Assembly (NCBI RefSeq): GCF_003112575.1 | Contig: NZ_BEWC01000004.1 | Location: 124,001 to 188,000 of the forward strand | Origin: Streptomyces ardesiacus | GTDB taxonomy: Bacteria; Actinomycetota; Actinomycetes; Streptomycetales; Streptomycetaceae | Reading direction: 5' to 3' | DNA length: 64,000 nt | Shown: one piece after another, positions 32,947 to 42,137 of the stretch | How the letters are laid out: each line of letters opens with the position of its first letter | Position numbering within the stretch: position 1 is the first letter of the stretch | Position numbers and translations under genes: made by a program | Notes under the pieces: generated by a model | Seen by the model: the letters and a program-made list of their open reading frames with translations, nothing else | The model's database searches: none | What the model was told of the DNA's origin: nothing

Positions 32947-33528
32947 GTGCGCGCAGGTACAACCATTCGGCGGTCCCTGTGGCGTTGGCGCCGCAATCCG
33001 CTGCGTCGCCGCGAGGACGTGATCGAGGGCTGGGTCCTCGTGATCGTCTGGCTCGTCGTGGCCCTCGCGGGCCCGGTGGCCGGAGTGCTGGCGGCACACG
33101 CCTCGGCACACGGCGACGCCCAACGACGCACGGAGCGACACTCGGTGTCCGCCACCCTCGTGTCCGACGTGTCCAGCACGTCCCCGGCCACGGCGGCGCC
33201 CGGCGGCCGGCTCGACGCCACCGTGCGGTGGACGGCGCCCGACGGCACACGGCACTCGGGCAAGATCCCCGTCGACATGGGAACGAAGGCGGGCTCGCGG
33301 GTGACCGTATGGACGGACTCCCGCAATCAGGTGACCGCGGCGCCGCCCACCACCACCCAGGCGGGGGTGGACGCGGCGTTCATGGGCGCCGCCTCCTCCT
33401 TCACCGTCGCCACGACGGCCGCCGCCGGCTACTACGGCGCGCGGGTCGTCCTCAACCGGCGTCGTCGCGCCGCGTGGGAACACGAGTGGGAAGACGTCGC
33501 TTCTCGGTGGGGGCACACGGCCAGTTGA
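32947..33528 (+). CDS. Rv1733c-like membrane protein
   Basis: A 193-residue protein with the family's N-terminal signature: SLWRWRRNPLRRREDVIEGW, then a membrane helix (VLVIVWLVVALAGPVAGVLAA). A roughly 100-residue extracytoplasmic domain (DATVRWTAPDGTRHSGKIPV) precedes a second helix near ASSFTVATTAAAGYYGAR and a short cytosolic tail. The relative Rv1733c is a DosR-regulon membrane protein known as a latency antigen; its biochemical role is unknown. GTG at 32947 is set by GGAGGT seven bases upstream. Perfect palindrome at 32843 supports membership in the same regulon. Confidence 0.85.
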   Translation: MRAGTTIRRSLWRWRRNPLRRREDVIEGWVLVIVWLVVALAGPVAGVLAAHASAHGDAQRRTERHSVSATLVSDVSSTSPATAAPGGRLDATVRWTAPDGTRHSGKIPVDMGTKAGSRVTVWTDSRNQVTAAPPTTTQAGVDAAFMGAASSFTVATTAAAGYYGARVVLNRRRRAAWEHEWEDVASRWGHTAS

Positions 33529-33570
33529 GCCACGACACGTCGTGCGGATCCCGACGGGCTCGGTTTCGAG

Positions 33571-33586
33571 CGGACCTGACGGTCCG
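33571..33586. promoter_or_regulatory. CGGACC-TGAC-GGTCCG dyad before the tandem Usp gene
   Basis: A perfect 6-bp dyad with a 4-base centre, 44 bases upstream of the ATG at 33630. It resembles the GGGNC box shifted by one base, so it may be a variant of the same site. Confidence 0.4.
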
Positions 33587-33629
33587 GGGCGGGACGGGTC
33601 CAAAACCTCGGAATGGGAGGGTGCGGACT

Positions 33630-34514
33630 ATGCGCACCGACATGAAGGCGTCCCCGATCGTGGTCGGTGTCGATCCCGATGCCGAGAGGCGCACGGCTCT
33701 CGCCTGGGCCGCCGACGAGGCACAGCGTCGTCGGCGCCCTCTGAGGCTGGTGTACGCCGAAGGTGAACCGCTTCCGGGCGACCGGCGGAGAGACGGCCTC
33801 CCTTCGTGGGAGCGGTGGCGCGACGCGTCCCACGTCGCGGGAGACACCATCCTCGAGGACGCGCTGGCTTTCGTCGAGAGTCGCTGCCCCGGCCTCGCGA
33901 CGTCCACGCTGCTGGCCGAGGGGCACCCCGCGTGGGTCCTGGCCGAACAGTCGCGCCATGCCGCGCTGGTGGTGACCGGCTCACACCGGACCGGGGCCGC
34001 GCGTGAGCTGTTCTCCTCCGCCTCGGTCTCGCTGCCGCTGAGCGCGCGATCGGCATGCCCCGTCGTCGTCCTGCGTGAAGCCGAGCACACGACACAACAG
34101 CCGCCCTACTTCGTCGTCGGCGTCGACGGCAGCTCCGGCTCGGCCGCCGCCATGGACTTCGCGTTCGAGGAGGCCCAACTGCGCGACGCGCACCTGCGCG
34201 CCTTGTACGTCTGGCACAGCCCCCTGCGCGGTGTCCTGGACGAGCACCACGCGCTGCAGGAGTGCCGACGGCTCCTGGCCGAGACGGCGGCGGGGCGCAC
34301 CGCGGCACATCCCGGCGTGGAACTGCACCACGAGGTGATCAAAGGGCACCCGGTCCGAGAACTGAGCGAAGCCTCCGCGCACGCACTCGGTCTGGTCGTG
34401 GGCGCCCGCGGACACGGCGGCTTCCGCAGCATGCTCCTGGGCTCCGTCAGCCAGGGCGTCCTGCAGCATGCGTACTGCCCGGTGCTCCTCGTCCCCCACC
34501 CGCGACACCAATGA
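33630..34514 (+). CDS. Universal stress protein, tandem UspA domains
   Basis: A 294-residue protein. The first domain begins SPIVVGVDPDAERRTALAWA but has a degenerate ATP motif (VVTGSHRTGAARELFSSASVSL). The second, starting FVVGVDGSSGSAAAMDFAFEEA, keeps the complete pattern VGARGHGGFRSMLLGSVSQ. So probably only the second half binds ATP. It ends the forward block of the island, converging on the histidine kinase gene, with a 14-bp tandem duplication in the gap. ATG at 33630 follows GGAGGGTGCGG. Confidence 0.92.
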   Translation: MRTDMKASPIVVGVDPDAERRTALAWAADEAQRRRRPLRLVYAEGEPLPGDRRRDGLPSWERWRDASHVAGDTILEDALAFVESRCPGLATSTLLAEGHPAWVLAEQSRHAALVVTGSHRTGAARELFSSASVSLPLSARSACPVVVLREAEHTTQQPPYFVVGVDGSSGSAAAMDFAFEEAQLRDAHLRALYVWHSPLRGVLDEHHALQECRRLLAETAAGRTAAHPGVELHHEVIKGHPVRELSEASAHALGLVVGARGHGGFRSMLLGSVSQGVLQHAYCPVLLVPHPRHQ

Positions 34515-34518
34515 TCGT

Positions 34519-34546
34519 CCAGGACACAACGGCCAGGACACAACGG
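34519..34546. repeat. 14-bp tandem duplication
   Basis: CCAGGACACAACGG occurs twice head-to-tail, without mismatch, in the gap between the convergent Usp and histidine kinase genes. Confidence 0.9.
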
Positions 34547-34599
34547 CCAGGAGCCCGAGAGGAAGCCGGTGGCGCGCCGGGACGCTCCCCCCGTGCTCC

Positions 34600-36336
34600 T
34601 TATCCTTCCCCGTTGTCTACCGGTGCCCGCCAGACGAGGCGTGTGCCGCCGCCCTCCCGAGTCCCCAGTTCCAGCTCTCCCCCGCATCTGCGTGCCCGTT
34701 CCTCCATGTTCCGCAGCCCGCTGCGGCGGCCCCCGGGAGCGCACCCCACACCGTTGTCACTCACCGTGAGACACACCTCCCTCCCGTCCGTCTCCAGCAG
34801 GACGTCGACACGGTCCGCACGCGCGTGCCGGGCGACGTTGGCAAGTGCCTCGGACAGAACGGCCAGAAGGTGGTCCGCGATCCTTCCGGGTACGTGCGTG
34901 TCCAGCAGGCCCGCCATGCGCACGCTGGGAGCGAAGCCGAGGACGCCCACCGCGTCCCCGACCGCTCCCACGACCCGGGTACGGAGACCGGAGGCCATTT
35001 CGTCGTCCCGGGAACGCAGACCGAAGATCGTCGACCTGATGATCTTGATGGTCTCGTCGAGATCGTTCACCGCCCGCAGCACACGCTGCCGGGCCTTGTC
35101 GTGGTCGATCAGCTTTCCGGCACTCTGCAGTGTCATAGCCGTGGCGAACAGACGCTGGATCGCGAAATCATGCAGGTCGCGGGCGATCCGGTCCCTGTCC
35201 TCCAGGACAGCGATCTGTTCCGCGTCCCGGCGGCGGTCGGCCAGTTCCATCGCCACGGCTGCCTGGGCAGCGAAAACCTGCAGGGACTCCGTCTCACGAT
35301 CGCTGAACGACGCACCGCCGGCCTCGCGGGCCAGGAGCACCACGCCACGCACGCCTTCGCCCGACCCGATGGGGACGGTCACCGCCGGCCCCAGCCCCTC
35401 GAAGCGCCGGGGGCCGGCCGAGATCCGCTCATCCCGGGACACGTCCGGGCTGCTCACCGGCACCCCTTGTGCGAAAGCCTCTCCGACGAGGGTCCCCCGA
35501 ACGGGCAGGACCATCCCGCGCATCACCTCGGCCTCCTTCCCGATGGCGAGTTCCACCGTCAAGGAGTCGGTTCCTCGCACCGGCATGGCCACCATCCCCA
35601 GCGCCGCGGCGGTGATCTCCTGGCTCCGCTCCGCGATCAGTTCCAGGACGTCGCTCTGCTCGGCTCCCGACATGAGCGACTGAGCGATCTCCGCGTTGGC
35701 TGCCAGCCAGCGCTCACGCAGCCGGGACTCCTCGTACAGTCGCGCATTGTCGATCGCCACGCCCGCGGCCACCGCCAGCGTCGACAGCACGGACTCGTCG
35801 TCCTCGTCGAACTGCAGACCGCCCCTCTTCTCGGTCAGATACAGGTTGCCGAAGACATGGCCGTGCACACGGATCGGCACTCCGAGGAAGGTGTTCATCG
35901 GGGGATGGTGCACGGGGAAGCCGTACGAAGCCGGATGCTCGGAGAGTTTCGGGAGCCGCAAGGGCTCGGGATGCCGAATCAGCTCTCCGAGGATTCCGTG
36001 TCCCTCCGGGTACCGACCGATGCGCGCGATCTGCTCTCCCCAGACACCCACCGTATAGAAAGCAGACAGGCTCCGGCCGTCGGGACCGATCACGCCGAGC
36101 GCGGCGTACTCCGCGTCCACCAGGCTCGCCGCGGCCTCGACGATCGTGCGGAGGGCCTGTTCCAGCTGCAGATCACGCCCCACGAGAAGCACCGCCTCCA
36201 GAAGGCTGTGCACGCGATCCCGCGTTCCACGCGCCGCGTCCAGACGGGCCTGAAGCTCCTCCAACAACTCGTCCAATTTCATCTGCGGCAGACGTACCGA
36301 AGCGTCTCGGGCCTCCTCGGAACTTCCCACCGTCAT
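34600..36336 (-). CDS. Two-GAF sensor histidine kinase, DevS/DosT (OsdK) type
   Basis: A 578-residue soluble kinase. GAF domain A spans about 60-200 (AEYAALGVIGPDGRSLSAFYTVG, HPPMNTFLGVPIRVHGHVFGNLYLTEK) and GAF B about 230-375. The HisKA_3 box is ARDLHDFAIQRLFATAMTLQ with H389, and the ATPase domain shows SEALANVARHARA and DNGVGCAPGG. In mycobacterial DevS/DosT, GAF-A binds heme to sense oxygen, NO or CO; the S. coelicolor OsdK is the counterpart. It is separated from its probable partner regulator at 46863 by 10 kb instead of being in an operon with it. The ATG at 36336 is the first start after a gene-free 270-base divergent promoter. Confidence 0.9.
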   Translation of the reverse strand: MTVGSSEEARDASVRLPQMKLDELLEELQARLDAARGTRDRVHSLLEAVLLVGRDLQLEQALRTIVEAAASLVDAEYAALGVIGPDGRSLSAFYTVGVWGEQIARIGRYPEGHGILGELIRHPEPLRLPKLSEHPASYGFPVHHPPMNTFLGVPIRVHGHVFGNLYLTEKRGGLQFDEDDESVLSTLAVAAGVAIDNARLYEESRLRERWLAANAEIAQSLMSGAEQSDVLELIAERSQEITAAALGMVAMPVRGTDSLTVELAIGKEAEVMRGMVLPVRGTLVGEAFAQGVPVSSPDVSRDERISAGPRRFEGLGPAVTVPIGSGEGVRGVVLLAREAGGASFSDRETESLQVFAAQAAVAMELADRRRDAEQIAVLEDRDRIARDLHDFAIQRLFATAMTLQSAGKLIDHDKARQRVLRAVNDLDETIKIIRSTIFGLRSRDDEMASGLRTRVVGAVGDAVGVLGFAPSVRMAGLLDTHVPGRIADHLLAVLSEALANVARHARADRVDVLLETDGREVCLTVSDNGVGCAPGGRRSGLRNMEERARRCGGELELGTREGGGTRLVWRAPVDNGEG

Positions 36337-36606
36337 GCCTCCGTGCCCTCGGACTCTCGACCGGCCACGACACCCACTTGCCACGGTAACGAATCGCGAC
36401 GGAACAGCGATGCCGACGAAGCGCGAGCGCGGAAGCGAACGTGATGCGTCGAGGAATGCACGGGGTTTCCCGGCATCGGACCATCGCGCGAGGAGTCGCG
36501 CGGTCGCCGGTCGACGCACCGCGCAGCGGGGCGGAAGTGCTGAGATGCTGGAAGGCGAACCAGCACGGTCCGCGGCACGTCTCGAACGGACACAGTGGTG
36601 AGCGAC

Positions 36607-39258
36607 ATGGCCCGGAAACACGCAACCGTCGCGAATCCGACCGCCCCGCGCCCCTGCCCTCCGGGGGAGCCTTTCCTGCGAACTCGGTTCACGCTCCCCA
36701 CACGGCCGGCCACCTTCGTCAGGCGGCAGCGGCTCGTGGCACACCTTGACCACGCCCTCACCACGCCGCTGACTCTGGTCAACGGCACAGCCGGGGCCGG
36801 CAAGACCCTGGCGACCGCCGACTGGGCAGCCGGGCTGCGAGAACCGGTCGCCTGGTTGACCCTGGAGGCTGACGACCGCCAGCCAGGGACCTTCTGGGCC
36901 TACGTGTTCGAGGCCCTTCGAACCTGCGCGGCAAGGACCTCCCGTACCGGGGAGAACCGCGCCGTGGGTGCCGTCGGGCCGGGTTCGTTGACCTCCCTCG
37001 CCGCGGATCTGAACGCGCGCGACCGCCCCGTGGTCCTCGTGCTCGACGCGTACGACCGGCTGACCGAGCCCGAGGTCGGACGACAACTGGAGTTCGTCCT
37101 GCGCCACGCCGGACAGGGGCTGCGTCTCGTCCTCGTCACCCGCGGCGAACCAGCGCTTCCCCTGCACCGCTACCGGGCCGCGGGCCGGGTGACGGAGATC
37201 CACGATGCCGAACTGTCGTTCACCACCGCCGAGGCCCGGTCGCTGCTGCGACTGCACGGACTGTGTCTCCCCGAGGCCGCCGTCCGCGCCCTGGTGGAGC
37301 GCACCCGGGGCTGGGCCGCGGGACTGCGTCTGTCCGCGCTGGCAGCTCAGGGGAGCAGGGATCCGGAACGCTGTCTCAAGGAGTTCGAGGCAGACCACGG
37401 TGCGGTCGCGGACTTCCTCCTGGCCGAGGTGTTCGAAGGCCGGACGGAGGAGACCCAGGACCTGCTGCTGCGCGTCAGCGTCCTGGACCGCTTCTGTCCC
37501 GGCCTGGCCGACGCCCTGACCCTGCGCCGCGACGCCGAACCCCTCCTGGCCGCGCTGCACCGGGAGAACGCGTTCATCGAGCGTCTCGAACACTCCTGGT
37601 ACCGCCTGCACCCGCTCTTCCGGGAGGTCCTCCGGGCGCATCTGCACGCACGCATGCCCGGCCTGGAGCCGGAACTGCACCTGCGTGCCGCGCGCTGGCT
37701 GCACCGCTCCGGCTTTCTCCTGGAGACGCTCGCCCACGGCGCCGCCGGTGGTGACTGGGACCTGGCTGCCGGCGCGCTCGTCGACGACCTAGCGATCGGA
37801 CAGATCTTCACGGGCCCCTCCTCGCACACGCTGGCCGCGCTCTTCAGCGGGATGGGGCCCGAAGCGGAGAGCCCGGCGAGCAACCTCGTGCGCGCCGCGG
37901 AAGCACTGGGCCGACACCGCCTCGATCACGGTCTGACCCGACTGCGACGGGCGGAGTGGCAACTGTCCCGTGCTCACGACTCCCCTGGTCAGACGGCGGC
38001 CCGGATGAGCTGTGCGCTGCTGGACGCGCTCGCTGCCCGGCTCACGGGATGTCCGGCGAGAGCAGAGCGGGCCGCCGCGGCTGCTGCGGAACTACGGGAA
38101 GGGCTGCCCGTCCGACTGCTGGACGCGCACCCGGAACTGGTAGCCCTGCTGAGGACACACGTGGGCTCGACCCGTGTGTGGGAAGGGCGTCTCGACGCCG
38201 CGCGTGCCGTGCTGGTGGGTGTGTCGAGTGCGCCCGGCGGGTCCGCGACCGCGCTGCCTCGGGCGGAGGCGAGGGGGCACCTGGCTCTGATCGACTACCT
38301 GAACGGCTGGATCGGCCGAGCGGAACGCAGGGCCCTGGCCGCGGTCTCGGAGGCGGAAGGCGCGGGTATCGGGTGGCTGGTCCTCGCGGCCGTGGCGGTG
38401 GAACGCCAGGAGCTGGACCGGGCGCGCGTGCTGCTCGACAAGGCCGCTCGGCTGCCGGCACAGGACCATGACCCCGTATCGGTGGCAGGCCGGGCCCTTG
38501 CCATGTCACGCCTCCTCCTCGACAACGGTGAAGGGGAAGCCGCCGTCGAGACGGCGGAACCGGCCGTGCCCGCGGAAACGGCGTCCCCGTGGGTCAGGAG
38601 TCATGCGGCAGTGCTCCGCGCTGCCGCCTGTCTGGCCGACGGCCGGACGCGCGAAGTCAGCCGCTTGCTCCAGGGCGTCTGCGACGGCCCACCGGTGTGC
38701 ACCGTGGAAGCAGCGGCGATCCAGGCCGCTGCCGGGCGCAGCCGGGCCGCGGTCGACGCCCTCGGCTCCCTTCGCGCCGAGCAACACACCGGCCCCGTGG
38801 TGACCGTCGGGACGGCGTTGGTCCAGGCCCGGGCGGCCCAGGAGTCGGGGGACACGGCCACCGCGCGCAGGCTCGTCGCGCGGGCACTTCTCGACGCCCG
38901 GCGCGAACGCCTGCGGCGCCCTTTCCGCCAGGCGGGAGAATGGCTCGGACCACTGCTGGCCACGAGCGCCCTGCACGAGCTCGCTGACGGCTGGCTCCTG
39001 ACCGGCCGGCCACCCGGCCACGGTGCACCACCGCGTTCGGTGCCCGGTCCCGCACCTTTGGTTCCGGTGGAACTGAGCGAACGCGAGCGCGACGTCGTGC
39101 GACGCCTGGCGCTCGTGATGACCACGGACGAGATCGCTGCCGACTTGTCCGTGTCGGTCAACACCGTCAAGACCCACCTCAAGAGCGCCTACCGGAAGCT
39201 GGCGGTGAATCGCCGCAACGACGCGGTACACCGCGCGCGGGAACTCGGCCTCCTGTGA
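36607..39258 (+). CDS. MalT-like LuxR family ATPase regulator
   Basis: An 883-residue STAND regulator. Walker A is GTAGAGKT (60-67), the Walker B-like strand is VVLVLDAYDRL, a winged-helix and tetratricopeptide-like alpha-helical region follow (about 350-790), and a LuxR HTH closes the protein (LSERERDVVRRLALVMTTDEIAADLSVSVNTVKTHLKSAY). Such proteins switch on a target promoter when a small inducer binds and ATP is bound. The first 20 residues are not conserved. ATG at 36607 is preferred to GTG at 36595. It is divergent from the histidine kinase at 36336, and no clear target is known. Confidence 0.9.
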   Translation: MARKHATVANPTAPRPCPPGEPFLRTRFTLPTRPATFVRRQRLVAHLDHALTTPLTLVNGTAGAGKTLATADWAAGLREPVAWLTLEADDRQPGTFWAYVFEALRTCAARTSRTGENRAVGAVGPGSLTSLAADLNARDRPVVLVLDAYDRLTEPEVGRQLEFVLRHAGQGLRLVLVTRGEPALPLHRYRAAGRVTEIHDAELSFTTAEARSLLRLHGLCLPEAAVRALVERTRGWAAGLRLSALAAQGSRDPERCLKEFEADHGAVADFLLAEVFEGRTEETQDLLLRVSVLDRFCPGLADALTLRRDAEPLLAALHRENAFIERLEHSWYRLHPLFREVLRAHLHARMPGLEPELHLRAARWLHRSGFLLETLAHGAAGGDWDLAAGALVDDLAIGQIFTGPSSHTLAALFSGMGPEAESPASNLVRAAEALGRHRLDHGLTRLRRAEWQLSRAHDSPGQTAARMSCALLDALAARLTGCPARAERAAAAAAELREGLPVRLLDAHPELVALLRTHVGSTRVWEGRLDAARAVLVGVSSAPGGSATALPRAEARGHLALIDYLNGWIGRAERRALAAVSEAEGAGIGWLVLAAVAVERQELDRARVLLDKAARLPAQDHDPVSVAGRALAMSRLLLDNGEGEAAVETAEPAVPAETASPWVRSHAAVLRAAACLADGRTREVSRLLQGVCDGPPVCTVEAAAIQAAAGRSRAAVDALGSLRAEQHTGPVVTVGTALVQARAAQESGDTATARRLVARALLDARRERLRRPFRQAGEWLGPLLATSALHELADGWLLTGRPPGHGAPPRSVPGPAPLVPVELSERERDVVRRLALVMTTDEIAADLSVSVNTVKTHLKSAYRKLAVNRRNDAVHRARELGLL

Positions 39259-39276
39259 CGGGCCGGGAGTGCCGGG

Positions 39277-39293
39277 TCACCCGTGTCGGGTGA
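39277..39293. terminator. Perfect 7-bp hairpin after the LuxR gene
   Basis: TCACCCG-TGT-CGGGTGA, 18 bases after the LuxR stop codon. Confidence 0.5.
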
Positions 39294-39375
39294 TGCGGAA
39301 CGGCCGGCGTGGCGGCCAACCTGAACCCGGGAGGAACGACGACCGGGTCATGGCGCCCGGGGACGGAGGCCGGAC

Positions 39376-39840
39376 ATGGACGCACAGACCTACCTGGCGT
39401 ACGACTACCCGTTGCTGGGAGCTTTCTGGACCATGCTGATGATCTTCCTGTGGATCATGTGGCTCGTCCTGCTCTTCCGCATCGTCACCGACATCTTCCG
39501 GGACGACGGGCTGAACGGCTGGTCGAAGGCCGGCTGGCTGGTGTTCTGCGTAGTCCTGCCCTTCCTGGGTGTATTCGTCTACGTGATCGTCCGCGGCAGG
39601 AACATGGGCCTCAGGGAGACGACCAGGGCACGTGCGCAGCAGGAGCAGTTCAACGCCTACACCAGGAAGACAGCGGCGGGAGGATCCAGCAGCGTCGACG
39701 AGCTGGCACGGCTCTCCGAGATCAGGGACCGCGGTGCCATTACGGACGAGGAGTTCCGCAGGGCGAAGGAACTCGTTCTCTCCGGGCACGGTCCGGCTGG
39801 AGACTCGGGCAGGGCCGGCACCGGCGCCTCTGCTCACTGA
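39376..39840 (+). CDS. Membrane protein with PLDc_N and SHOCT domains
   Basis: A 154-residue protein. A first membrane helix (FWTMLMIFLWIMWLVLLFRIV) and a second (WLVFCVVLPFLGVFVYVIV) with RD and W-K-AGW between them are the PLDc_N/cardiolipin-synthase N-terminal pattern. A short C-terminal SHOCT motif follows (LARLSEIRDRGAITDEEFRRAKELVL). SHOCT-carrying membrane proteins are common in Streptomyces stress islands but have no established activity. ATG at 39376 is preceded by GGAGGCCGGAC. The next gene (39900) begins 60 bases later and is probably cotranscribed. Confidence 0.9.
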   Translation: MDAQTYLAYDYPLLGAFWTMLMIFLWIMWLVLLFRIVTDIFRDDGLNGWSKAGWLVFCVVLPFLGVFVYVIVRGRNMGLRETTRARAQQEQFNAYTRKTAAGGSSSVDELARLSEIRDRGAITDEEFRRAKELVLSGHGPAGDSGRAGTGASAH

Positions 39841-39899
39841 CGCAGGGCACAGGACACAGGGGCAGCCGGACGTGGGGGGCACCGTGAGGGAGAGAGACC

Positions 39900-40163
39900 A
39901 TGACCCGGACCACCACAGGCAAGACGCACGAGTCCTTCCTTGCCCGCCCCGGCGTCCGCCGCCTCATACCGTTCGCGGTGATCACCGCGATCGCGCTGAT
40001 CTTCATTTTTGAGAACAGGGCGAGCGTGGAGATCCGCTTGCTGGTTCCGATCGTGACCATGCCTCTGTGGGGCGCGCTCCTGATCGCTTGGGCACTCGGC
40101 ATGCTCGCCTGCCTCTTCACCCTGCGGCGACGGCCGAGTCGGCATTCCCGCCGGCCGGACTGA
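39900..40163 (+). CDS. LapA-domain (DUF1049) small membrane protein
   Basis: An 87-residue protein with two membrane helices: RLIPFAVITAIALIFIFENRASVEI and VTMPLWGALLIAWALGMLACLFTL. The FENRASVEIRLLVP signature matches the LapA/LPS-assembly protein A family. In Gram-positive bacteria this fold has no assigned role. It follows the SHOCT gene with GAGAGAGACC upstream of the ATG. After it, 40164-40279 contains a good ribosome site and ATG at 40187 but also a run of eight G and a 14-bp tandem duplication at 40237-40264 (GACGACGGCAGGTG), and no gene I can support. Confidence 0.85.
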   Translation: MTRTTTGKTHESFLARPGVRRLIPFAVITAIALIFIFENRASVEIRLLVPIVTMPLWGALLIAWALGMLACLFTLRRRPSRHSRRPD

Positions 40164-40236
40164 CTCCTTTGCGCGAGGAGAATCCGATGCTCGGAAGGGG
40201 GGGGCCGGGCGGGCCGCACGGGACGGAGGCCAATCC

Positions 40237-40264
40237 GACGACGGCAGGTGGACGACGGCAGGTG
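40237..40264. repeat. 14-bp tandem duplication
   Basis: GACGACGGCAGGTG occurs twice head-to-tail at 40237-40250 and 40251-40264, between the LapA gene and the end of the PNPOx gene. Confidence 0.9.
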
Positions 40265-40279
40265 AGAGAGCAGGACCTG

Positions 40280-40717
40280 TCAGCGGGAAAGACGCACGCC
40301 GTCAACGGTTCCGGCGAGGAGTTCACGACCGGTGACGAGTTCGGGGGTGATGCGAACGAAGATCTCGCCGGGCCACGACACCCGCGAGCGTGGGCCCCTC
40401 TCCCGGAGGCGTTCCCGCTCGGCGGCGTCGGCTATCACGGAGGCGACTCCGGTGACGACGACGCTCCAGCCCGCGTGTGCCGCCGCGTCGACCTCGTCGG
40501 CCTCGAACGCGACGACCGCCCCGTCGACCGCACGGGCCATCTCGGACACCGACGAGGTGCGCAGCACCACGGCACCGTCCCGGTCCAGCCAGAAGCGGAA
40601 CGGGAGGACGGCGGGCAGGGCTTCCTGCGTGAAGACGACGCGGCCCACGACTGCCGCCGCCAATCGCTCCAGGCATTCCCGCCGGTCCAGTTCGCGGAAT
40701 CCGTCGTTGCCATACAT
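40280..40717 (-). CDS. Pyridoxamine-5'-phosphate-oxidase-like flavin-binding protein
   Basis: A 145-residue split-barrel protein: LDRRECLERLAAAVVGRVVFTQ, then LPFRFWLDRDGAVVLRTSS, VVAFEADEVDAAAHAGWSVVVTG and VRITPELVTGREL. The layout is the same as the barrel of the XRE-PNPOx protein at 22136, so the two are distant paralogues with and without the DNA-binding domain. Members bind FMN or F420. In mycobacteria several proteins of this fold are dormancy-induced. It is on the reverse strand, downstream of the zinc alcohol dehydrogenase by about 130 bases. Confidence 0.88.
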   Translation of the reverse strand: MYGNDGFRELDRRECLERLAAAVVGRVVFTQEALPAVLPFRFWLDRDGAVVLRTSSVSEMARAVDGAVVAFEADEVDAAAHAGWSVVVTGVASVIADAAERERLRERGPRSRVSWPGEIFVRITPELVTGRELLAGTVDGVRLSR

Positions 40718-40843
40718 CAGCCGGCCGTCTCTCGCGTGTGCGTGTGGTGGGTGCGGCCTTCCTCGTCTCGGTCGGGACGGTGTGCGACACCGCGAACGCC
40801 GGGCTTCCCCGGGATCGGCCCGCGGGCGCCCGGGCCGGGCGTG

Positions 40844-41914
40844 TCACACCGCGTCTGCGGCGACGACTTCGCGCTGGGGACCGCCGAGGACGACCTTCAG
40901 CGCTCCGGTGTCGGCAGCGGCGGAGAAGACCTCGTACGCCTCCTCCATGCGCTCCAGTGGGAAGGTGTGGGTCACCAACTGGGCAGTGGGGAGCCGGCCG
41001 GACGCCGTCATCCGCAGCAGCGTCGGCGTGGACCGGGTGTCGACCAGACCGGTGGTGATGGTGATGTTTTTGATCCACAGGTCTTCCAGGTGCAGGGTCG
41101 CCGGCCTGCCGTGCACGCCGATGTTGGCGACGTGCCCGCCCGCGCGCACCATCCGGGTGCACATCTCGAAGGTCTCCGGAACGCCCACCGCCTCGATGAC
41201 GACATCGGCACCGAGGCCCCCGGTGAAGTCGGCGACCAGTTGCTCCGGCTCTTCCCGGGCGTCGGCGACGGCATCGGCGCCGAGCTTCCGTGCGGCCTCC
41301 AGCCGGGCCGCGGCCAGGTCCACGACGACGACCCGTTCGGGGGCGAACAGCCGTGCCGTGGCGACGGCGGCGAGGCCGATGGGGCCGGCGCCCACCACGA
41401 CCACCGTGTCGCCGGGGCGGACACGTCCGTTGAGCACGCCCACCTCGTAGGCCGTGGGGAAGATGTCGGCCAGCAGTACGGCGTCCTCGTCGGCGACCGC
41501 ACCCGGCAGGGGGTGTACGGAGAGGTCCGCATGCGGAACCCGGACGTACTCCGCCTGCGTACCGTTGATCAGGTGGCCGAGGATCCAGCCGCCCCCGCCG
41601 AGGCACTGGCCGTAGGCGCCCTCACGGCAGTACCGGCACCTTCCGCAGGCGGTGATGCAGGACACCAGGACGCGGTCCCCCGGCCGGACGGTACGCACGT
41701 CCGTGCCGACCTCGACGATCTCGCCGACCGCTTCGTGGCCGAGGACGGTTCCAGGGCGCACCTCGGGGACGTCCCCCTTCAGGATGTGCAGGTCGGTCCC
41801 GCAGATGGTGACGGCGTCGACCCGCACGATGGCGTCGGTGGGTTCCTTGAGGTCGGGATCGGGCAGATCCTCCCACGCGGACCGGCCCGGACCGTGGAAT
41901 ACGTAGCCCTTCAT
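40844..41914 (-). CDS. Zinc-dependent alcohol dehydrogenase
   Basis: A 356-residue medium-chain dehydrogenase. The catalytic zinc ligands are C38 (ICGTDLH), H60-E61 (GHEAVGE) and the structural zinc cluster C90, C93, C96 and C104 (ACGRCRYCREGAYGQC). The Rossmann domain has VGAGPIGLAAV. It probably oxidises or reduces an alcohol with NAD in the cytosol, perhaps to regenerate NAD under low oxygen. The ATG at 41914 is the family start. Neighbouring genes upstream are the acyl-CoA synthetase/acetyltransferase (42138-44831) and universal stress proteins, on the same strand. Confidence 0.93.
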   Translation of the reverse strand: MKGYVFHGPGRSAWEDLPDPDLKEPTDAIVRVDAVTICGTDLHILKGDVPEVRPGTVLGHEAVGEIVEVGTDVRTVRPGDRVLVSCITACGRCRYCREGAYGQCLGGGGWILGHLINGTQAEYVRVPHADLSVHPLPGAVADEDAVLLADIFPTAYEVGVLNGRVRPGDTVVVVGAGPIGLAAVATARLFAPERVVVVDLAAARLEAARKLGADAVADAREEPEQLVADFTGGLGADVVIEAVGVPETFEMCTRMVRAGGHVANIGVHGRPATLHLEDLWIKNITITTGLVDTRSTPTLLRMTASGRLPTAQLVTHTFPLERMEEAYEVFSAAADTGALKVVLGGPQREVVAADAV

Positions 41915-42137
41915 CGCGATACTCACTCTCTGTGCTCGGGAGCCTCCGGGGCCCGGGGACCGGTCTGCGCCGGGTGGGCCCACGACCGCCACTACGACGG
42001 GGACTGCCCCACCACTCCAGGCTGTCCCCGGCAGGGCTCACGCGCTTGGGCCGGTCGGCCCTCTCCCGCCGCCCGTCGGCCCCGGGTCCACCAGGGCCGT
42101 CCTGGCGTCGTGAGCCGTTCGGATGCTCGGCCCCTCG

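Noticed and set aside
34600-37737. A 1045-codon reverse frame including the kinase
   Set aside because: The extra N-terminal 467 codons lie opposite the MalT-like gene and have no domain; the kinase starts at 36336.
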